A model generated the notes under the pieces. It had not been told where the DNA came from. It searched no databases and saw nothing but the letters and a program-made list of their open reading frames with translations. This document shows positions 18,395 through 50,181 of a stretch of 64,000 bases of DNA, piece after piece. The position numbers and the translations under genes are program-made. The stretch covers positions 4,843,193-4,907,192 of the forward strand of contig OZ025884.1 of the NCBI GenBank assembly GCA_964019415.1, written 5' to 3'. The stretch comes from Ianthella basta. Its lineage: Eukaryota > Porifera > Demospongiae > Verongiida > Ianthellidae. Every line of letters starts with the position of its first letter. Within the stretch, counting starts at the first letter, position 1.

Positions 18395-18570
18395 TTTAAA
18401 TGCCTGCTGCCTGAAGACCAGCCTTATCACCAACTACAGGCACTGGGCTGATTGTGATGCTGGCAAAGTCAGACAGCTGCTACAAAGGGCACAGGATACT
18501 GCATGTGAAAAATTTGTCAAAGTACGAAACTCTCACTTTGGAGTCTCCTGCAGAATGTAACCCTGCCAAC
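18395..18570 (+). pseudogene. Broken fragment related to the GIY-YIG-like gene
   Basis: In changing frames this reads LLPEDQPY, then KVRQLLQRAQDTACEKFVKV, then TLTLESPAEC. The gene at 25981 has LPEDQPY, PVKELLDDAASKEFTRLTLT and LVSP in the same order. The match ends where retrotransposon sequence begins. At least one frameshift and an in-frame TGA make it a pseudogene fragment. Confidence 0.65.
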
Positions 18571-18599
18571 AATCCATTCATGCAGCAAAGAAAACCGAA

Positions 18600-20052
18600 A
18601 AGAAAAGATATTAAATTAATTATTGAAACTTTTTCCCACTGGGTAGAGGTGTTTAATATAGTTTGGAGAGAGGGGGTGGCCCCTAGTGACTGGAAGAATG
18701 CAGTGATTGTGCCAGTGTACAAGAAGGGCAGTAGGCTGGATTGTACGAATTACAGGGGAATTAGCCTAATGAGTGTTGTTGGCAAGGTGTTTGCACGGGT
18801 ATTGAATGAGAGGTGAAGGGATTGACGGTGGACAAAGTGATGGACGAGCAAGGAGGTTTCAGGGCTGGAAGGGGATGCAATGACCAGATTTTTGTAGTCA
18901 AACAAATTGTGGAGAAGACCATTGAGAAGACATACATGGCATTTGTGGACTTAGAGAAGGCATATGACAGTGTAAGTAGGGAGAAGCTTTGGAAAGTGTT
19001 AGATGAGTATGGGGTGAAAGGGAAGTTACTTAGGGCAGTACAGGCACTGTATGTGGATGGGAGGGCAAGGGTGAAAGTTGGGAGAATGGAATCGGAGCTG
19101 TTTGGTGTGTGCAGAGGTGTGAGACAGGGCTGTATCCTATCTCCATGGCTTTTTAATGTGTTTATGGACAGGGTGACGAGGGAGGCAAAAAGGCAGTTTC
19201 AGAGTGAGGTGAAGTTGTCTACTGGGAATGTTGGAGTACTCCTCTTTGCAGATGATATGGTGGTAGTGTCTGAATCAGTGGAGGGACTTCAGCATAATAT
19301 GCAAGTGATGAGCGATGTGTTAAGGAAGTGGGAGTTGAAGGTAAATTGGAGGAATCAGAGACTAAGGTGATGAGGGTGGCTAGGAAGAGTGAGGATTGGG
19401 AAGTTAAGATTGGTGAGGAGGTAATAGATCAGGTAGATGAAATGAAGTATTTGGGTGTGATAATTAGTAGTGATGGGAGGATGGAGAAAGAAGTGGAGGC
19501 AAGGATTGGGAGTGCCACACAAGTGATTGGGGGTATGAACAAAACCGTATTGAAGAGTAAGGAACTGAGCAGGAGCACAAAATTGAAAGTGGTAAATGCG
19601 ACACTGATCCCCACACTATTGTATGGTTGTGAGATGTGGTGCCTGTCAAAGCATCTACAGTCTATGGTACAAGCCACTCAAATGAATGTCTTGAGGCGGA
19701 TTGAAGAAGTAAGTAGACTGGATAGGATAAGGAATGTGGACATCAGGGAGAAGCTATGTCAAGTGAGTGTTTTAAATATGATAAAGACCAGGCAGGAGAA
19801 ATGGAAGGCTAGAATGGAAGGGATGAGTAGAGAAAGATCAACCAGAAAGATTTTTGAAGGCGAGATGGAGGGAAAAAGACCTAGAGGAAGACCCAGAATG
19901 AGATGGACTGACAATTTCAAATAACAATGAAGTCACTTAGTATCTATGCTTATATTATCATCCTCTAACTGTCATTTAGCTTATATAAGATATGTAAGGA
20001 TGACCTCCAGTATTGGAGAAACATCTGTACTGATTGATTGATTGATTGATAT
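18600..20052 (+). mobile_element. 5'-truncated non-LTR retrotransposon (LINE), two frameshifts
   Basis: The reverse transcriptase is read in three successive frames: about 18610-18815 (IVPVYKKGSR, NYRGISLMSVVGKVFARVLN), 18813-19360 (GGFRAGRGCNDQIFVVKQIV, FVDLEKAYDSV, GVRQGCILSPWLFNVFMD, catalytic FADDM), and 19355-19924 (KYLGVIISSDG, LLYGCEMWCL, ending PRGRPRMRWTDNFK then TAA). Order and motifs are those of LINE-type RTs. No endonuclease is present, so the copy is 5'-truncated. A 3' UTR of about 110 bp ends in about five TGAT repeats (20033-20052), a typical LINE tail. It lies between the broken GIY-YIG-like fragment and X-family sequence. It is inactive. Confidence 0.93.
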
Positions 20053-21420
20053 CCCACTGGGATAAATACTACAGTGAGAGTCAGCAGTTCTACCAGGAAG
20101 AAAGTTGGAATTCCCTTGCATGTTTGAGAGTTCTTGGACAAGACAAAGATTGGGATGAAAATACTCCAGATTTGGTCAAACAATAACTTATGTCTTATGT
20201 CTTCTCAGTCACACTTAGTCCTCATTTACCTAGTACAATAGCAACCTAGCTCTGCCCTTGGGCCAGATTAGTCATTTTGCTATGAATATCATTATGGCAT
20301 TAGGCTTTCCCAACTGCCAAACTAAATTCTGCCAAATGCCATACTTTCAGCAATCTGCCAAAAAGTTTATTCCTGCCAAAATTCTCGGCCATATGCTATA
20401 CTGTAGTGTGTGCAATATACGTTATTTTTACAATTTACTGCAGCCCGTTAGTCTACCGTACAACCAGTGCACAATTGATTTCCATTTAACTACATAGCTG
20501 ACCTGATAATTGTTATGAATGTTAATTGGAATGTTGTATTGTTAGGGATGATACAGATGAACAGCATGCAGAACACAGTGAGGACATACACTGTCATGCA
20601 ACAAAGAAATGAATGTCTCTGAATTAGCTCATGATCTGGTCCAGTTCACTGTCATTTCCCCCTCCCCCTCATTTTCCTACCATGTGTAGTTCGCAACCGA
20701 TGTGTATATAGGTATCAATGAGCTTGCTTTAATTCACCCAATTCCTGCACATCTGCACAGAGAAACACTTGCATGACATCACATGCATCTAATCAGAACA
20801 GTTGTATTGTGGTTCAGACTGGTTGGATTGCTATCCAAATTGATATCTTCATGCAGTGTGTGTCTAAAAGATTCATTCATTATCATCTGTTAATACGTAT
20901 CTCCAGGCTGCAAATGTGCATGTGCTACAGGTAACTGTGGACAACTTCATCCTTATGCCATAATATATATACAGTACATGCAAGTTAATCTTTGGAATAA
21001 TGTCTTGTACTCTGTTATTGTCTCTGCAGGGCTACCGGTGCTGGTGAGTCAGAGGCAACCCCACCAAGGCGAGTTTGCAAACAATCAAACCTATTCACAT
21101 GAACATGCCCCTGTGTGTGCCTCTTTATACGTACCTTTCTGTGTTAGCCATGGTAACATAAGACTAATAAGAATGTAGAGGAGTGCAATACATTTGCCGA
21201 AAGTAGCCTTTAGATAATACCTGTATGATGCAAGAGCTTCACTTTTATTTTCTGAAAGCCTTTAAATATACCGTTTCCTTTATGCAGAATGATAAACTCT
21301 GAGTACTTTCAAATGGTCATTGTTTCTACAGGGGTCAGATGCAAGGTGATGAAGGGAAGACTCAGGCACGTCGAAGACTCAGTTTTGAGTGAGTGATTGA
21401 TGCATGCACGCATGTGTTCA
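20053..21420 (+). other. X-family unit, first run in block A (decayed exons)
   Basis: This matches segments at 23120-23870 and 58345-59940. Visible exon-like pieces: 20085-20186 (QQFYQEESWNSLACLRVLGQ, DKDWDENTPDLVKQ, stop); 20546-20610, equivalent to 23807-23863 but with its donor lost; 21030-21071 (ATGAGESEATPPRR; donor now GTTTGC); 21332-21388 (GQMQGDEGKTQARRRLSFE, donor GTGAGT). The small exons are charged, linker-like and multiples of 3 in length. The family is unrecognised. Stops and lost donors suggest a decayed copy. Confidence 0.5.
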
Positions 21421-22829
21421 GCTTGCCGGCTCATTAGAGTTGCACTCTGCCACTATCACTTTCTCATATTTCATTCCTGCTCTTTGATCTACTTTAACTA
21501 GTAACATAATAATTGGTATTTTACACCTACTTAGTATAAAACTATCATTGTTAACTCTTATGTGCCTGCGTTTTTGCACGGTAAATTTTCATCACTTTTG
21601 ATTCCACTGCCAGCTGTCCACTCCTTCCACTGTTCACAAGCATCTCATTTTAAAGGTTTGCACTTTGCTCTTGTGTCTCTCTTGCAGGATCAATATAATT
21701 ATAGGCCCTGCGTGCATGCAAACAATGGAGTTGGCATTACTGTGGCATTAATTTCCCTAATCTTTGTAGACTTGTGTCAGTTCTCTTTGCCTGATATTAA
21801 CGATCTTCTCAAGCTCCTATCACTCGGGATGCTGCACCTAGTCTGCATATGGTCTACCTCTACCTTGCATTATATCCTTCCACATCCAATTTGGTTGTTA
21901 TTAGGGCTATAATTATGCATTTCATTGCATGTCTTCACACTTCCTTCCCCACCCAATATATTCACTACAATGATTGCATGTGCCTTGTCCTCTCTTCACC
22001 ACCACCATTTCCTTTGTCTTTCTCCAGTTAATTGTCATTCTTCATGTCATCTTCACTTTCATATTTCTTCCTACATGCACACTCTTTTCTTTCAGTAACT
22101 AACGTTAGATTATTCAAAAACAGGAGAAGCTGTATATATATAAATATGTCGTGCCTGTTTCCACACTGACCTCTCAGCCTCTCACAGTGCTGTGCATTGA
22201 ACTATTCAATATGCATGTTGACATCCCTGTCTCACTCTTTGTCTCCAACAATCTAGCATGCATACAACTTACAATCAAGGCTTTCTGCCAGGCCATTGGA
22301 ATGCTCCCTTGCTTCATGTTGAGTGAATGATTTGTGCAGCCACTGTACCACTATACTTCACCACCTGCCTTCAGCATCACTCATCACAGTGATCCCACAG
22401 ACTTTGGGTGCTTCAGTCTCCATATACTGGAGCATACTTGGTTCACATCAATCCTTTCGTGCCTATAGTCCCCTCTGCTTGTAACTCACCTCCACTTCCA
22501 ATTTGTGGGTTTGGTTTGGCTTTGAATTCTTCACCCTCACAACAATGGTGCAAAGTAGTCTTTCCACAATGAAAAGGATAATTTAGTGAGATTGGAGCAC
22601 AGTATCACCTTTAATAGGGTACAGGATGTTTTGATCCATAGATCTTCCTCAGCTGTATATAATAGAAAAGTGATAAAGTGTGACTCGTTTAATATGGTGG
22701 ATGTTTCAGTGGATAAGGCTGGAAAGTTTGGAGGGGAATTTATTTGGCAGACTGTCAGTTTTGAGGGCGATCCATCAATATTTCTTCCACCAAAATGTGT
22801 GCAAATTACTGCATAATCATAGTTTTCCT
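21421..22829. other. Stretch without recognised gene
   Basis: AT-rich, no exon chain. At 22690-22815 the frame MVDVSVDKAGKFGGEFIWQT followed by SFEGDPSIFLPPKCVQITA is protein-like. I suspect a remnant of a repeat family but could not identify it. Confidence 0.35.
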
Positions 22830-25330
22830 GTGCAAAGTAGGCTTGCAGTTGCATGTGCTAGGCATATAAGCTAATTGTTGGCATGGAGTTCAGCATCGAC
22901 AGCTGTGCACAAGGAAAACATGCTTTTAAAAGAATTTTGGAAGTGGAAGAAGAGCTGCCTTAGCTTGTCAGTGTGAGCTCAAAGAAGGCAATGCGTATGG
23001 TGTCATGTATGCGGGCACTGTGAAGACTAACACTGACATTGTTGTTGGTCTTACTTCGGAAGAATTTGGCAGCCGTTCTCCATTTCTGCGTTGAGTGGTA
23101 TGATTGAGAGGTGACAGGAAGCTAGTGAGAGTCAGCAGTTCTACCATAAAGAAGCTTGGAATTTCTTTGCATGTTGAAGAGTTCTTGGACAAGACAATGG
23201 ATTGAGATGAAAATACTCCAGATTTGATCAAACCATGACTTATGTCTTCTCAGTCACACATAGTCCTCATTTATTTAGTGAAATAGCAACCTAGCTCTGC
23301 CCATGTTCCCAGATTAGCCATTTTGCTATGAATATCGTTATTGTATGAGGCTTTCCCAACTGCCAAAATAAATTCTGCCAAATGCCATATTTTCAGCAAT
23401 CTGCCAAAATGAATTCCCAACAGAATTTCTGACCATATGGTATACTGTATTGCGAGAAATATACATTAATTTTACAATTCTACCTCAAAAAGGACCACTA
23501 TTTCTGGAGTCAGTGGGTGATGCATGCATGCGGTACAAACACCACTGCAGATGATAGAGGCTGTACAGTATGTCATGAGTGTACTTTACAGCATCTCACG
23601 GTGTGTGATGCTGTGTTGTGTGTACATTGTGAGTATAATTCATGATTGCAGTATTACTATGTATTGTATCGTGAGAAGCATGGAATATATTTCACAGTAC
23701 ATTGCAGTTGTAGAAGCAGTGCACAAATTCATTTGAGTATAGCTGAATACTGTAATATAATTATGATTGGGTGAATGTGGAGTATGCTGGGATGTTGCAT
23801 TTGTAGGAATGAACAGACTGCAGATGTCAGTGCAGAGCAGCCGCGCAGACAAGCAGCAGAGAAGTGAGTGCCTCTGAATCCACTCATGATGTATTACATA
23901 TACGTGCATAGTTGCTCCTGCATTTCGTCGTTGCTGTTGTTTACATGCATCAGGTCCAGGCCTAGTTTGGATTTCATCCTGTTACATACAGATCAATGTC
24001 CTCATGTATGTAGCAACTACGCTACACCACACGCGCGGGGCTCTCATTGCGTGTAGGATGTCTGTAGCAATTTTCATTTGGATTACACAACTGTGCATGG
24101 GTGTTTCCTTTGATGTGGTTGAGTCCACACTTTAACTTATCAACCTGACCCCTGACCCTTATAGATCAATATATTGTCAGGACTCTAGTACTGTATAATT
24201 ATACAGTATTAGCCTCATCCCAGGTATCCACATTAATTAGTGCATGGCTGGAAAGAATGGCCTGGGAATCACTGTCCTCCCGCCTCCCCCTTCCCCAAAA
24301 TGAGGGGCTCAGGAATACACCACATACAGTATGTTTCTGTCAATCTAGGTGACGAAGGCAGGTGAATTATCAAATGGGAGGAGAGCTGTTTTGCTGAGTT
24401 GTCAGGACCTAATACGGTTCCTGGTAAAGTTGTGAGCTGACAACTGCTTACATGTAAGACTGTCTGATTCTCCGTTACATTCCAGAATAGTATAATAGTA
24501 TAATAGTATAATAGTATAATAGTAATAGTATTGCTCTGCGATTGCATGCTGAACCATTCTACCCACCCTGCAGCGAGTGCAAATGAATGGTGTATCATCT
24601 GCAGCGAAGAAGCCTACAGAAGCTGCACTCTTTGCAAAAACCATGCTTCCCACCTTAGAGAAGACATGCTAGTGCAAGCTAATTTCTGCTGGGAAATCTT
24701 TGCACATGCACAAACAGTGATTCTCAGTCCGTCTTTTCCATCCTCACACTAATTAATCCAAATGGCCTGGGAACGATGCTAATATGGTGCAGGCAGCATC
24801 TCTGGGGTGTGGCGATTACAGTCAATCTAGTTGCCTTGGACAATGTGACTTGGTGATCTGCACCGAATGCATTTCCTCAACAGCAGAGTAAGTGAAGTCC
24901 CAACTCCTCAGGAGATGTCAGCTTCGATGTCCTCTCATAGGCATTGATTCAATGACCTCCCAGTCTGTCTGTTATAGGTATGGGGCACTCAGCACAAGGG
25001 ACACTGTAGGCTGTCTCTTGCTCCAAGTTACTGGGGTTGAGTCCTTGGGGTGGAATACCTATCTAGCTAACTTGTGCTGAGTGCCCCTCACATGTACCTA
25101 TACAATGGGCAGACTGGGAATGGAGTGGTACCTGTGTGAGCACCAATGTGCACTTAGGTGCTGTATACAATGGAGATGTCGCATATTCTGGAACATGTAT
25201 TTGGTCTGGATGACCAAGTCAACCTGACCAAAGCAACAATAAATGACTTAATACCCGCACCCAGTAATGTTATTGCCATAGTCCTAATGCATCCAACACC
25301 CTTACAAATGTAGATCCCTCAAGACCAGTC
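22830..25330 (+). other. X-family unit A2 (decayed exons)
   Basis: Collinear with 60480-63215 over about 2.4 kb at roughly 80-85% identity by eye. Exon-like pieces: about 22955-23090 (ALACQCELKEGNAYGVMYAG); 23807-23863 (19 codons between TTTGTAG and GTGAGT); 24350-24440 (LLSCQDLIRFLVKL then stop); 25090-25320 (CPSHVPIQWADWEWSGTC, VYNGDVA, then, after an 8-bp loss relative to the 63-kb copy, HVFGLDDQVNLTKATINDLI). An array of about four TATAATAG units interrupts it near 24488-24525. Family unrecognised; probably not functional. Confidence 0.55.
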
Positions 25331-25980
25331 TACGACATTTAGAATCAGAAAATAGATGCTCGTTACCTTAGCAATGGGATCTATGTGCTAGTATTTCACT
25401 GATCAAGGTAGCATGACACGGACATGCTGACATTTTCTAGTCAGGCCGGCCAGAGCAGGACGTATGAAATTCTTACACACACGTGACATTCCCACTCAAT
25501 ATAGGTATGGTGAACAAACTAAGCTAAGACCAGCACAAACCTGAGATGGCATTCACGCTCTTTAGTAATATACACAAACCAGACAATGGTCAGCCAGTTG
25601 CCAGGTCTTTATGCTGTGGTACTGCTGCTCAGTCACAGCTTCTAAAACAAGTACAACTTTGTTCATTCACCTTTGCCACTATGATTATAGCTTGCCACGT
25701 TTTGTGAGGTGCCATCTGCAGATCAACTCACACTCTTGATCGCAGGCTTAGTTATATGTAGCTAGCTGAAAGCAAACATTCAGAAACACATATCCAGCAG
25801 CACACGCCAACACTTGCCTGCCATCACACATGTGGACAGATGTGGGCAATGCATCATGATGACACTAATGGACATGTTTTGCAGTCATGTGATATTGGTC
25901 ACGTTTATGTGGGACCATGTTTGATTACATTATACTACAGTTACATGTGTATTCAATTTACATTTCCATTTAATTATGCT
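25331..25980. other. Spacer upstream of the GIY-YIG-like gene
   Basis: No exon recognised. The frame of the downstream gene is open from 25840, but the residues before 25981 look non-coding. A possible acceptor (TTTCTTACAG) lies at 25999-26008, just inside the called start. Confidence 0.4.
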
Positions 25981-27009
25981 ATGCCTAGGAAAATGGTATT
26001 TCTTACAGTTTGCCGGCCAAAGGATAAACCAAGGCTCCTAGAAGACCTGCCTGAGGACCAGCCTTATGACAAGAAGAGCGAGGAGAGCAAATGGGTTATG
26101 GCTCATCGTATATACAGGACTGGTTGGGATCCTGACCCTGTCAAAGAGCTGCTAGATGATGCAGCAAGTAAAGAGTTCACCAGATTGACTCTCACTTTGG
26201 TGTCTCCCACAGATTACCAGGATATGGTAGTATCATCGCTCAAAGGCAAGAAGCAAGAAATACAAAAACGGGTAGTGAAAGAATTTCTTGTGAACTTTCC
26301 CATGGTGCACGTAGCCGAATCTGGAACTTATATTGCTGTGTATTCTGGTAATGGTTACAGGCCTCTTATTGGCGAAGAGCAGGTCAGCTTGGGCAAACTC
26401 AAACAACACCCCATGCTTAATGATGTCATGGGGCTCAGCACCATTGCACTCCAAGTCTTTGGTTGCGGTGAGAAGAACGTTACCACTAAAAGGAATGCTA
26501 TTTATGTGGCCCTACTGTTCCTGAATGGAACCCCTGCCTATTATGTTGGGAAAGCATCTAAAGGTATTAAAGAGCGATGGTATGTTGCAAGTTCCTCACA
26601 TTGCAAGGAAGCTAATGACATTACCTGCTACTTAGAAAAGCAACCTGATGGCATTGAGGCTGTGGTCCAAAACCAGCCGTGTGATTTAGCTATAGCTGTG
26701 GCTGTCAAGCAAATGGCTGAAACAAAAGCTTGTGGGGTGGCTCTATTTGCCATTGATTTCTGCCCAGATGGCAAAATAAAGTGCTGCAATCCTGGACATG
26801 AACTATGTACAGCAGACCCACAGACAATAGATCACTATGAGCAGCATTACATGAATGCTTTCAAACAGTTTTATCCAGACAGTGGTACAGAGGGAGGGGC
26901 CAAGATGCTCTGTCTGAATGTTATCGCATCCTCCCTTCATCATGAAAGCCCTGATGATTGCACTAGCGAGGTAGCTCTTAGTCTGCTGTTACACAACTTG
27001 ACAGTGTAG
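25981..27009 (+). CDS. Unrecognised protein with GIY-YIG-like nuclease core
   Basis: One open frame of 342 codons ending in TAG. The C-terminal half carries the layout of a GIY-YIG domain: AIYVALLF (AIY about 173-175), then AYYVGKASKGIKERW (YVG about 188-190, Arg199), a later Glu in HYEQHYMNAFKQF (Glu287) and CLN (Asn313). In that superfamily the two tyrosines, the arginine and a distal glutamate are catalytic. The N-terminal half (about 1-160) is not recognised. The called start is the Met at 25981; the frame is open upstream to 25840. The first coding bases could also be an exon beginning at 25990 or 26009 after AG. An intronless frame of this kind could be a mobile-element-derived or captured gene, or one large exon. 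A broken relative lies at 18395-18570. The domain call is by motif only. Confidence 0.6.
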   Translation: MPRKMVFLTVCRPKDKPRLLEDLPEDQPYDKKSEESKWVMAHRIYRTGWDPDPVKELLDDAASKEFTRLTLTLVSPTDYQDMVVSSLKGKKQEIQKRVVKEFLVNFPMVHVAESGTYIAVYSGNGYRPLIGEEQVSLGKLKQHPMLNDVMGLSTIALQVFGCGEKNVTTKRNAIYVALLFLNGTPAYYVGKASKGIKERWYVASSSHCKEANDITCYLEKQPDGIEAVVQNQPCDLAIAVAVKQMAETKACGVALFAIDFCPDGKIKCCNPGHELCTADPQTIDHYEQHYMNAFKQFYPDSGTEGGAKMLCLNVIASSLHHESPDDCTSEVALSLLLHNLTV

Positions 27010-27388
27010 ACCTACACTGTAGTTAACCATGACATGCACAGGTAGTTACAGTCACACTTTCACACATAATTGCTGGTATTTTTAGTATACTTGTAGTACG
27101 TACATGAAATATTAATTTTGATTCTTATAAATTACAGTCACATGTGCACAGTGTATTGTATTTATAGAATTTATGGCAGTGAATTGAGTATTTTCTTAAG
27201 CTTTAAGTTTACTGTAGTTATTATAATTCAATACATTCAATGACATTCATTGTTTGTACATTATAGCACTACTATTTATTATGAGTTGTGCACGTGAATA
27301 CATGCAGTAATTGCACACAGTCTGAGGGACATGCATGATTTGTAGTATATTCAATGGCATTATATGTGTATGTGCAAGAGTGATGTCC
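27010..27388. other. Convergent 3' spacer
   Basis: AT-rich spacer between two convergent genes. It should hold the poly(A) regions of both. No exon seen. Confidence 0.5.
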
Positions 27389-27819
27389 CTAGGTGGATTT
27401 GTCACTATTAATCATCATGTTCTGCATGGACTGTAAGATGCTCTTCTCAAATGGCACTAGAGATGGAACATAGGTCACTTTGACCACATCCTCTGCCTTT
27501 GTATCAAATGAGCCCTCTAAAGGCATGCTCAGTGTGAAGTGTAGAATGCAAATAGCTGAATTCAGTTTAACACAAACTCTGCATAAAAGATGGTATACAC
27601 GTGTTCCTCTCTCACCAACATAGCCAGCTCGTGACTTGAAGTCCCGTCTCTCTCTCAATTCTGGGGACTTGGGAATGACTGTCCCTGTTCGACAGGAGAC
27701 ACGCACCTTCTCACCACTAGCAGTGAACTTGTACTTCACACGACATGGCTTCCTGTAGTGCAAATGTGGTACATATATAGTGCACGTGGGATAGTCATCA
27801 CATGCACACATGCACACAT

Positions 27820-27889
<70 letters not shown>

Positions 27890-28260
27890 ATGTGACATGT
27901 GTACAACAATCCTCACAATACAGTGTATGTATTAAACTTTTGCAAATGGACACAAATATGCTAGCAGCCCTCCACAGCAGAGATGGGTACAAGGGATCAG
28001 ACTATATATGACTGTACATGTAAGGCAAGTACAACACAACTACTTTAATTCTGATCACTTCAGGCAGTAACACATGCTCCACTGTTTCAAGTATCCATAT
28101 ACACTACATCATGGCTGCTAGTACGTCACACTAGTCAGCTACATCCACTCACTCACCCATCTGAGGGGTCCACCAGTGCCACATTGGAGACATGAAGGGG
28201 AGCCTCACTCAACATTCGGCCTCCAGGGAAGTCCCCAGTTTTTGGCATGACACATATGTG
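27389..28260 (-). CDS. MRPL24: Mitochondrial ribosomal protein L24 (uL24m), C-terminal exons
   Basis: Component of the large subunit of the mitochondrial ribosome. Three minus-strand exons join in phase: 28260-28157, 27752-27616, 27555-27389 (TAG). They encode 135 residues: KTGDFPGGRMLSEAPLHVSN followed by VALVDPSDG, KPCRVKYKFTASGEKVRVSC followed by RTGTVIPKSPE, and DVVKVTYVPSLVPFEKSIL. These match vertebrate MRPL24 blocks in order ([54 protein letters not shown]). The N-terminal part with the KOW motif and targeting peptide, about 90 residues in relatives, is not visible in the 1 kb upstream. Intron 2 (27753-28156) has a CA array. Either 5' exons are too divergent to see, or this copy is 5'-truncated. 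Confidence 0.85.
27821..27886. repeat. (CA)n microsatellite in MRPL24 intron
   Basis: CA dinucleotides, about 33 units, on the plus strand. Confidence 0.95.
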
Positions 28261-32136
<3,876 letters not shown>

Positions 32137-32249
32137 TACGCTTGCTCAACTGTATTTGTTGCACGTGCTATTTTTCTTTTGCTCAATGCCTGTACATTAA
32201 CGATTGCATCACCGACATTAACAATTATGCAATACCGCCGACCACGAAA
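32137..32249. promoter_or_regulatory. Compact UBE2R-EFL1 intergenic spacer (113 bp)
   Basis: The only sequence between the UBE2R stop and the EFL1 ATG. It must hold the UBE2R 3' end and the EFL1 5' UTR or core promoter unless the EFL1 promoter lies inside UBE2R. It has no clear TATA box. CAATGCC and GCAATACCGCCGACC lie close to the ATG. Confidence 0.4.
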
Positions 32250-48278
<16,029 letters not shown>

Positions 48279-48767
48279 TTGCACTAACGATTTGTATTAT
48301 GTATTTAATCATTCATGATTTACAAAGCCTTCTATGTATGTGCATGTAGTAAAAAACTTTAAAAAGTCATTCATAAGCAGCACAAAACTGCCCTATGTAA
48401 TCACAAAGTCATGTATACACATGTATGTGGTCATATTGGCGATTACCTGTGTTCAAGATCTACTTAATACTACAATTTTTCATTTTTCTTTCTTGAAACA
48501 TTACATACAATATCTATGCAAGCTGTGCCAATGGGCCAAAGCTATGTATGTGGAGCAAGTGTTTGTTATTCGCAACCTCCTTACCTTGGTGTACATATTC
48601 TCAGGAGTGGAAGCAAGGAGGCAGAAGGCCAATGGGGCCACTTTAGAATGATTTATAGTGAAAGGCCAGTTGTGTGGTGAAGATAAACTGAACATGCAGA
48701 ATAGCGAAGGGTTGACACTGAGGATTGAAGTCACAGCGTTAAAGACCAGCTGTTGTACTTAGAGTGT
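48279..48767. other. Spacer between EFL1 intact copy and copy 3
   Basis: The first about 130 bp resembles the 3' flank of copy 3 (53981-54070). The rest has no recognised gene. The duplication junction lies at or just before the TG repeat at 48768. Confidence 0.5.
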
Positions 48768-48863
48768 GGTGTGTGTGTGTGTGTGTGTGCATGCGTGCGT
48801 GCGTGCGTGCGTGCATGCGTGTGTGTGTGTGTGCCACACTGCAATCACTTTATGTCTGTGTTT

Positions 48864-49041
48864 ACAGTGAACACCCTGTAATCCACCACAATTGGGAGTT
48901 TCGAATTTGTGGTGGATTAATGAGGTTGGCGGATTAACGAGGTAAAACTCAAAGTACATGTACTAATTTGTTCTTTGGAAACTCAGGCGGATTTGCAGGT
49001 TTGGCGGATTAAGGGGGGGTGGATTACAGGGTTTTCAGTGT
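48864..49041. mobile_element. MITE inserted at the exon 7 acceptor of EFL1 copy 3
   Basis: Ends ACAGTGAACACCCTGTAATC and GATTACAGGGTTTTCAGTGT are inverted repeats; the interior repeats GGCGGATTAA-type words. Copies 1 and 2 lack it. The right end now supplies a TTTTCAG acceptor directly in front of exon 7 (49039). Confidence 0.85.
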
Positions 49042-50033
49042 GCATCACTTCATCGACATTTATGCCAAGAAGCTGGGATTGAGGACAGAAGTGCTGGGGA
49101 AGACACTGGGGAGACTTCTACCTCAACGCCAAAGCAAAGAGGATCTACAAGGGAGCACAGGTTCAAAGGAAGAAGCCTCTCTTTGTGCAGTTTGTGCTGG
49201 AGAATATCTGGGCCGTGTATGATGCAGTCCTCATCAACAGGTGAGCTCCATAAATGCCACGTAGTGTGTGTTGAGAGGAAGGGAGGATCCCACCTGCATT
49301 AGGTAGTTCCACACACCAACTGATGCAAGAGTCTCCTTTGCTACTGCCCCCTTGTAATTGTGTATTGCAACAGCTTCTGTGTGAATGTCTGCCTTGTTTA
49401 TATTACTCTGCATGTCTGGCAGATTTTGATGAGCTTGGAATCTGTTGTTGATAGTGTCTTGCATGTAGAACTACATGCAACTGTGTTTTGAGTGTCACTG
49501 TAGGTGACTGTCACTGAATGTTCTGTTCACTTGCAAGAATACAATTCCCTAGCTGCCATCTGTGGTCAAATGTGATGTGGTCTTGAGCTAATCTGTACCA
49601 TCAACTGTCGTGCTCTCGCGCTATCCACCACCTTGTATATACTTCATGCAGGAACAAGGAGAAGATTGACAAGATCACCTCTTCCCTCAAGCTGAAAGTG
49701 TCAGTGAGGGACTCCAAGATGGGTGATCCCTGGGCCCATGTCTTTGCCATCTGCAGCCAGTGGCTCCCCCTAGCTCGAGCAGCCCTGGAAATGGTGACTC
49801 AGAAGCTGCCCAGTCCTCTGGAGGTCAGCAGTGAAAGAGCTGAGAGACTGATGTGTGATTCAACCAAGACGTTTGACTCCTTTCCTCCATCAACACAAGA
49901 GCTGAAGAAAGGTGAGATGAAGAGGTGGACTTGGTTTGCACTTCATTGAGCCAAAGCTGCAGCTTGTTCTGTGGTCACTCAGTGCTCTTTTGTTGGGTGA
50001 CATGTACAATACAGGTGTATTGTTGTCACACTT

Positions 50034-50181
<148 letters not shown>

